DNA of 64,000 nucleotides from Scylla paramamosain (Eukaryota > Arthropoda > Malacostraca > Decapoda > Portunidae). The notes below the pieces were generated by a model. That model was not told the origin of the DNA, did no database searches, and saw only the letters and a list, made by a program, of their open reading frames with translations. Position numbers and translations under genes: made by a program. Location of the stretch: assembly GCF_035594125.1 (NCBI RefSeq), contig NC_087156.1, forward strand, positions 21,345,497-21,409,496. Reading direction: 5' to 3'. Of the stretch, positions 54,569 to 64,000 are shown one piece after another (within the stretch, counting starts at the first letter, position 1; each line of letters starts with the position of its first letter).

Positions 54569-55047
54569 GTACTGAACCCGGTGATAGTGCGTCAAGACGA
54601 GCTGGACTGTCCTCTGCACACTGCCCAGGTGACTTTGGTTTGGTTAAGTTTGTCGTTGATTAGAAGCTGTAACTGTGATAGTCTCCGGAGGGTCGGGAAC
54701 AGCAGCAGGGCCTGATTAAGGGTGTTATTTCAGAGTGACGCTTGTCTCATTCTAGCTTATAATTACTCGTCAGCAAGTTCACCTCATGCTTAGCTTAGTT
54801 CTGTACGTCAAAAATGATGATGATGATGATGATGATGATGAGGAGGAGGAGGAAGGTTATGACGGTATTGGTGTATATTGCAGTGATGTGTGTGGTGCTA
54901 TTTATTGGATTTTACTTATTAATTTATTCTTCTTTTTTTTCTCTCTCTCGTTCGCTAGAGTAAGACAGGTGTAATTCTGTAAATGTATCCAATTATGGGT
55001 GCCCGAGCCCCGCCTCACTTGTATATACTGTCCGTTGGCCTTGTTTG

Positions 55048-55078
<31 letters not shown>

Positions 55079-55306
55079 TTACTAGAACGTGGTTATATAA
55101 AGTTTTCTCAGTGTTGGTTTCTTCTTTGCTTTCCTTCCTTTTCTTTCTTGTTGCGGTGTGTTCAGGAAAGGTCGGTTCCAGCTGTCAGCGTTGCCTCGAT
55201 ACGGTGGACGGCAGGCAAATCAGTCCGCTGTGGTGTTAAGGGTGTTCCTTCACGGAGTGTTATTCTGCGGCTAGGCTAGGGTGTAAATATTGTTGGAGCT
55301 GTTTCC

Positions 55307-55311
<5 letters not shown>

Positions 55312-55383
<72 letters not shown>
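55312..55383 (+). repeat. (CT)n microsatellite
   Basis: About 72 bases of CT. Confidence 0.97.
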
Positions 55384-55386
<3 letters not shown>

Positions 55387-57905
55387 TAAAAATTAATGAA
55401 TTACAATATATGCCACGGAGGACATTTTTACCGTTATTTATCTCTTTTGTTGTATGTTTTCTGCGTACAACATACTGTGTACTTACTTGTGCGACTTATG
55501 CTGAGTCATCGCAGCAAGACGTGTGGCAGCATTGTAACCATCGAGACGCTGAGTAATAAAGCACATCATGTAACATAAGACTTTATTTTTTGCTATATCT
55601 ATCACAACAGCTTTGGTACAGTGGGGCTTTATGTATTGCACGACTATAAAATATATATTCGTTGGCCATGTATATTTATACAACAACGTGGTAGGTACAT
55701 ATCTATCGACGCCAAAAACACTTAGAATAAGAAAGCATGAAGGAGGTTTGGAAGGCAATTATGATAATTTTTGATTGGTAAGATTGTGGTAATTTATTGC
55801 GTCGAAACACCGTCATTTTATTGAAATAAATTAAGGTGAAACAATGTGTATTCAAAAGGGTAAAACATTATAGAGTTGTGAATTACATGTACAAAAACAT
55901 CAATACGAAAACTGGATAAATTTGAATGAATGAATCAAATTGATGCTGATGTCACCCCGTCACCGAGTGCACTGCTCACAGTTGTACATCGCAACATTGT
56001 TGAGGATCCACATCTTATTTAATATTACTCATGCAAACTGTACATACTGAACTGATCCACGGATGTGCCACGATTCACGGTTCTTACGGAATTGTGTAAT
56101 ACGGGGATTGGAGAAAAGCCTCACATCAAAACCGAGGAGTTTCGTATGGATTATTTATTTATGCTTTTATATAATTTCCAGTAGTGGATGTTGTTGTGAG
56201 ACTAAGACGTGAGTTCTCTGTGCAGCGAGAGCCCGGTCAGTTAGTCCTCAGTGTGGTGGTGGTGCTGGGGTGTTGGCATACCACTTGACATCAGATGAGA
56301 GCATAAGGTAAAGAACCCAACGTTCATAAGATAGAACTCCATCAAAGTAAGGCGACTGGGTAAACGGAAAGCATACCTGAGCTGTGTTGCAGAAGAACAC
56401 GATCTGATCAGTGTGACTGGATGCTAGGCTCCCCCAGCCAGTCACTGGGAGAGCCCTCGCAGCCTGCACTCAGCCAGGGCCTCTCAAACCTACCTTTGCG
56501 CAGCCTACATAACGTGATGTTATCTTTCTTGTCACCAGCCAGAGCTAGCCGTTATAATTACTCTTCTATCGTTCACAACCAGTTTCCTCGAGTACCTCCA
56601 CACCCTTCTGGCCTCTTCCTGTCCCTGTCCTTTCTGTCCCGTGAACATTACGAGTGACCAACCTTCGACTGCTGCGCGGCGTACTAGTTCAATCTTCCAC
56701 TACGCGCTTCTATATCCCTGCTATTTAACAACCTCACCTAACATTTCTTACTGTTTTTCATGTACTTTCAAAAATATATTGTATACAAGGCAACTGGCTT
56801 CTAACAACAACACAAGTGTTCATCCTGGGTGGGGACTTGGATGTAGCATGATGGCGGAGTAAAGAGCTGGCTTGAGATGGTAGCGAGGCCAGACATTGAA
56901 GAAAACGGAGAAAAAAGGAGACTGAACAAGAAGTATAGTACAAAATTGAACAAAGACAACAATCCCTCTCATTACCGTGCCGTAAGAGAGGAATTTCAAA
57001 GAGTTAGAAAGTGAAACAAAATATAAGATTCCTTAGCAGTGGTGCCGAAAGGAAAGAAACGTACGGTTAGTAATACCATCGGAGCAGTGACCATGAAAAC
57101 AACGGTAGAAAAATGCAACCCTGCAGTGGAATGTGAAAGGCTAAAATGTATTACTTCAAGAGGAGGGTTTGATATGTAGTTTCCGAGTCCACTGTACTCG
57201 TATATATCAGTATGGATGAATGGCGTCCTCCATGGTGAGAGGGAATGATGTGGAGGAGAGACTGATAGGACAACTTTATGGGAAAGGAACAGTAGCCGTC
57301 TGCCGCAGCAACAATATATGAACTGTGAAATTCACTACGATGAGAGGGCGGAGAAAGGGATGTGACTGAAAACATGGAAAAATAATCGCCAAGTAACCTT
57401 GCTGAAAGAAGTAAAAGTACAAAACTTGACTTTTAACCAAACAACACAACGGGTGTCAGCTGCCGACCTGTCGAAGCACGATTCGCTACCCAGCACTGGC
57501 TGGTGGCCTATAACTTGAAAACTCCTTGACCGAAAGACTGAGAGAACACCCAACAGACTGAACATGGAATGATCTTCCACTCCAGTAACTCCCAGCCTTC
57601 CATTCCTCCATCCCTTTACCCCAACTTTCCTGCCTCATCCTGTCCCATTGACAGACATACATTTCCTACTTTAGAATTCCTGCCAGGAATGAATGAAAAC
57701 GGTAAGCGCGCCTCGTGCACTTAATGACGCACAAACCTCAGTCTTCCACCGCGGCTGTGTTGTGTTATGCTGTGTTATGTTGTGTTGTGCTTTGTTGTGT
57801 TGCGAGCTTCACCACGCGTCACCCAAGGCGGCATCTTTCACCGGTACGAAAGAAAAAAAAGTTGTTACTCATTTATTTTAATTGCTCTTTTTGATAAGCG
57901 GGGTG

Positions 57906-57907
<2 letters not shown>

Positions 57908-57985
<78 letters not shown>
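57908..57985 (+). repeat. (TG)n microsatellite
   Basis: About 78 bases of TG. Confidence 0.97.
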
Positions 57986-57987
<2 letters not shown>

Positions 57988-59865
57988 GTACATCATAGTG
58001 ACGCCAAAAATTAATGTGTACCATGCGTACAACACTTTTCCTTAAATACGTAGAAATCTCTGCTGTTACTTCAAGAATCAAACAGTTTTCTTAGATTCAT
58101 TAAAAATTTCAGAAACAATAATAATAAAAAAAATAAATAAATAAAAATAGAGTTCTAACATTTTGATTCTTGTTTTTCCGTGTGAAGTGAACTACATCAT
58201 TATTGTTGCTACATCAGCACTGTGAAGGCGTAGTAAGAGTGCGGCGGTGCGTGTGGCGCCTACAATGCCGATAATTCTGTGCGGATTAACGACTTACCAT
58301 ATCACTAGATATTTGATTTTAGCCCTACACCCCCTCGTCAGTTTGTGGTAAAATAATAATCGAGTGCGAGTCTTGCAAGAAATTGTCTAATTTTCTCTTC
58401 GCCATCCGCTGGAACTTGTGCCTGAGGTATGTGGCGAGGGAGTTTCCTGCCGCTGCTGGAAGGCTTCCGGCAACATCCAGGAAGCTGGCCACGTACTCTT
58501 TTTGGCCAGCTGATTGACGGTTACGAAAAAAAACTGCCTCTATCGCCCACTTGTTAAATATGACGTGTGATGCATCTAGCTAGTTGAAGTGACGGGCATT
58601 TTATCACGCTGGGTGTCAGCCGCCAGCCGCACAGGTGCTTCAGACACCGCATCTTCCACCATGACTCTGTCACCCTATCGTGCGGCTTGTGTTTACCAGT
58701 TCTTCAGACTTTGGGTGAAATTCTGTGTTATTACAATACTTTAATCATTTATTTATTTTCTTCGGTAAAGTTTCGCCACCCTGCGTCCAGATGGGATGCT
58801 GTGTGAACCCTGACAGACCCGCAAGGGCGGTGAGAGGCGTACTCTCCGTCCCGCAGGGACCCTTCTCTGCCACCACCTGAGGTCGCGCCCACAACACCGT
58901 AAATAAATTAGTTTCTACTCTTGTCTATGTGCAGAAAATTTACACTTTTTAATGTATTAACAATATACATATGATAATACACAGAATTATCAGTGTACAA
59001 AAACATAAAAGCTTTCTACAAGGACAAAGGAACTTGTTCTGCGATGTGTTCCGAGGCTCAGCCAGATCTGTCTCCGCGGCATCACACGTGTGCCATGCTG
59101 AACACACAAGTCAAATGTGTGGCAGCTGACAGGCCTGCTGCTTGGCGAGCTTTTCTTTGTAGCTGCCCATGGCACTGACTTTTCTACGGGACTCCTGCGC
59201 AGGTCCGCCGGCAGCCCTACATGGAGTGACAGACAGCTCCTTCCACTCAGAGATACCAATGCTCACTGGTTTGGGAACCTCACCGCTGCTGGGACCCACA
59301 CAGCGAGTGTGTGGGCACGAGGATGCAACGACTGATTGCGTTATCGTAGTTTTGTTTGAGAAACACTGTGCACAGAAATATTCATATACAATTCATCCGT
59401 TCACAATTGTGGGAAAATATATTTTAGTAATATTCATATATATAGGGATATGCGTATAAAACATTTATCGAATCAAATAAGAGTATTACAAACAGCACTG
59501 TATTCTACATCGACACCTAGTCCCTTCAGCGCCTGTCGGTGATGTGCCGCAGCGCGTGGCGCCGGGAGGGGCCGGAGAGATGCTAGGCTCCACCCAGCGA
59601 TGCTCTCGACGGTGGGGACGGACGGCACTGCGAACAGTGTGATGAAGGTGTGGTGACAGTGAAGTTATACGTGAGTGAGTGGTGTGTCAAGATATAATGT
59701 GTGTCCCTGTCCCTCTTATTCACGGTCGCCACTTACGCCGCTGCGATGACGGTGGTGCCTCCCGCACCGGCGGTAATGAACGCACCGGTGGCGACGCTAC
59801 CAACGCCAGGCAGTGAAACTGAGCCTACAGGTGCCTACAGGTGGAGGGACCGCCGACAGCTAATG

Positions 59866-63218
<3,353 letters not shown>

Positions 63219-63453
63219 CTGCAAGGAGAGAAGGGGCACGAGTACAGATATGCGTTCACAGGTTACCAGACACCTCGTATTATTGACATGCTTTACTTTA
63301 GAGGGTTTTGTGTATCTACGAAGGATATATTTGGGGAACCGTAAGTTGTTGTAAATGCGACTTAACTTTATAGGTTAGAATACTACTGGTTGGAACGTGG
63401 CCTTTATAACACGGAAAAAGCAGAGTAAGGCAGTATGTGGATGTATGGTGCGT

Positions 63454-63458
<5 letters not shown>

Positions 63459-63542
<84 letters not shown>
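63459..63542 (+). repeat. (CT)n microsatellite
   Basis: About 84 bases of CT in the next cyclase intron. The stretch 63219-64000 otherwise shows no exon. Confidence 0.98.
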
Positions 63543-63544
<2 letters not shown>

Positions 63545-64000
63545 TTAAACAAGTTTACATATATGATTACATATATAGAAAAAGCCCAAAGGTACACTTA
63601 TTGTGTTCCACCTACCCTAAGGACAAAAACACTAATTATTCTACAATAAACATATTTACAGTTATACTTAAAACCTAAGGTAACTTGACTACAGCTTATA
63701 CACATATTTACATATATTGTTGCACTTCTCACGTTTCAGTGTCCACTGCACAACGATATATGAATAAACTGTTCGCTATTCATTGCATGACTAGCGTCAG
63801 TTGGGTGGGCTGCGAGCTTCTCCACTTGTGGTTTGCCAGTTTGACACTCTGTGTGTTCATTTCCCGGACGTGAGGGACGACTGCTGTAAAACAGTTCAGA
63901 TCCGCGACATTCGATCCACAAATGCTCTTTGGTGTTAGCTGGTATGGGAACGTGGCACCTCCACTGTGTCACCACTTGTGAACACCGGTCTCATGCTTCG

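Noticed and set aside
58340..58510. Plus-strand open stretch with FAIRWNLCLR and a GTATGT donor-like site
   Set aside because: No start, no clear acceptor and no family similarity.
59111..59299. Minus-strand frame ending SYKEKLAKQQACQLPHI, a possible alternative cyclase last exon
   Set aside because: Plausible composition but weak acceptor and no matching domain; the exon at 59866-60317 joins in phase and is preferred.

Overview
The window is eukaryotic nuclear DNA: spliced genes with GT-AG introns, AT-rich introns, and a very heavy load of long dinucleotide and trinucleotide microsatellites, (AC)n, (AG)n, (AT)n and (ATT)n, many of 60-110 bp. That texture, the recurring TAGGTAA motifs next to (AC)n tracts, and the arthropod-like LINE fragments suggest a decapod crustacean (crab, shrimp or crayfish). 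The organism call is inference from texture and protein similarity.

Three protein-coding genes are supported. (1) Positions 214-29759, plus strand: a nearly complete Rho-associated coiled-coil kinase (ROCK/Rok) in 24 recognisable coding exons joined in consistent phase to 1301 residues. Only about the first 60 residues lie upstream of the window. The order is Ser/Thr kinase, AGC C-terminal tail, long coiled coil, Rho-binding region, then a PH domain split by a C1 domain. (2) Positions 39478-51266, plus strand: a PI-PLC X-domain protein of the PLCXD type, six coding exons and 574 residues, with an unusual N-terminal extension of about 260 residues and a 7.4-kb first coding intron. A GC-rich block at 38345-38560 is the likely promoter or 5' leader region. 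(3) Positions 59866-63218, minus strand: the last two coding exons of a receptor-type guanylate cyclase, holding the end of the catalytic domain and a Thr/Asn/His-rich tail; the rest lies to the right of the window. The PLCXD and cyclase genes therefore converge tail to tail across about 8.6 kb.

Mobile-element remnants fill the introns and spacers. They are: an internally deleted LINE (1985-3920); a GC-rich MITE of unclear superfamily with 30-bp inverted termini (8252-8807); a pogo/Tigger-like element inserted into an (AT)n tract (9064-9632); a LINE endonuclease fragment (17540-18180); two copies of one non-autonomous hAT-like element (19185-20964 and 22554-23949); a LINE reverse-transcriptase remnant (28330-28860); and two opposed copies of a 210-bp MITE (52229-52444 and 54360-54568). 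The stretch 29760-38300 holds the ROCK 3' UTR and AT-rich spacer, with two possible orphan exons at 36978-37413.

The three genes belong to signalling pathways (Rho/actomyosin contractility, phosphodiesterase-type lipid signalling, cGMP synthesis), but nothing in the sequence shows that they work as a unit. I found no clearly new biological system. The most unusual items are the unclassified GC-rich MITE, the hAT-like pair with matched target duplications, the in-frame upstream ORF abutting the PLCXD start, and the long PLCXD N-terminal extension.
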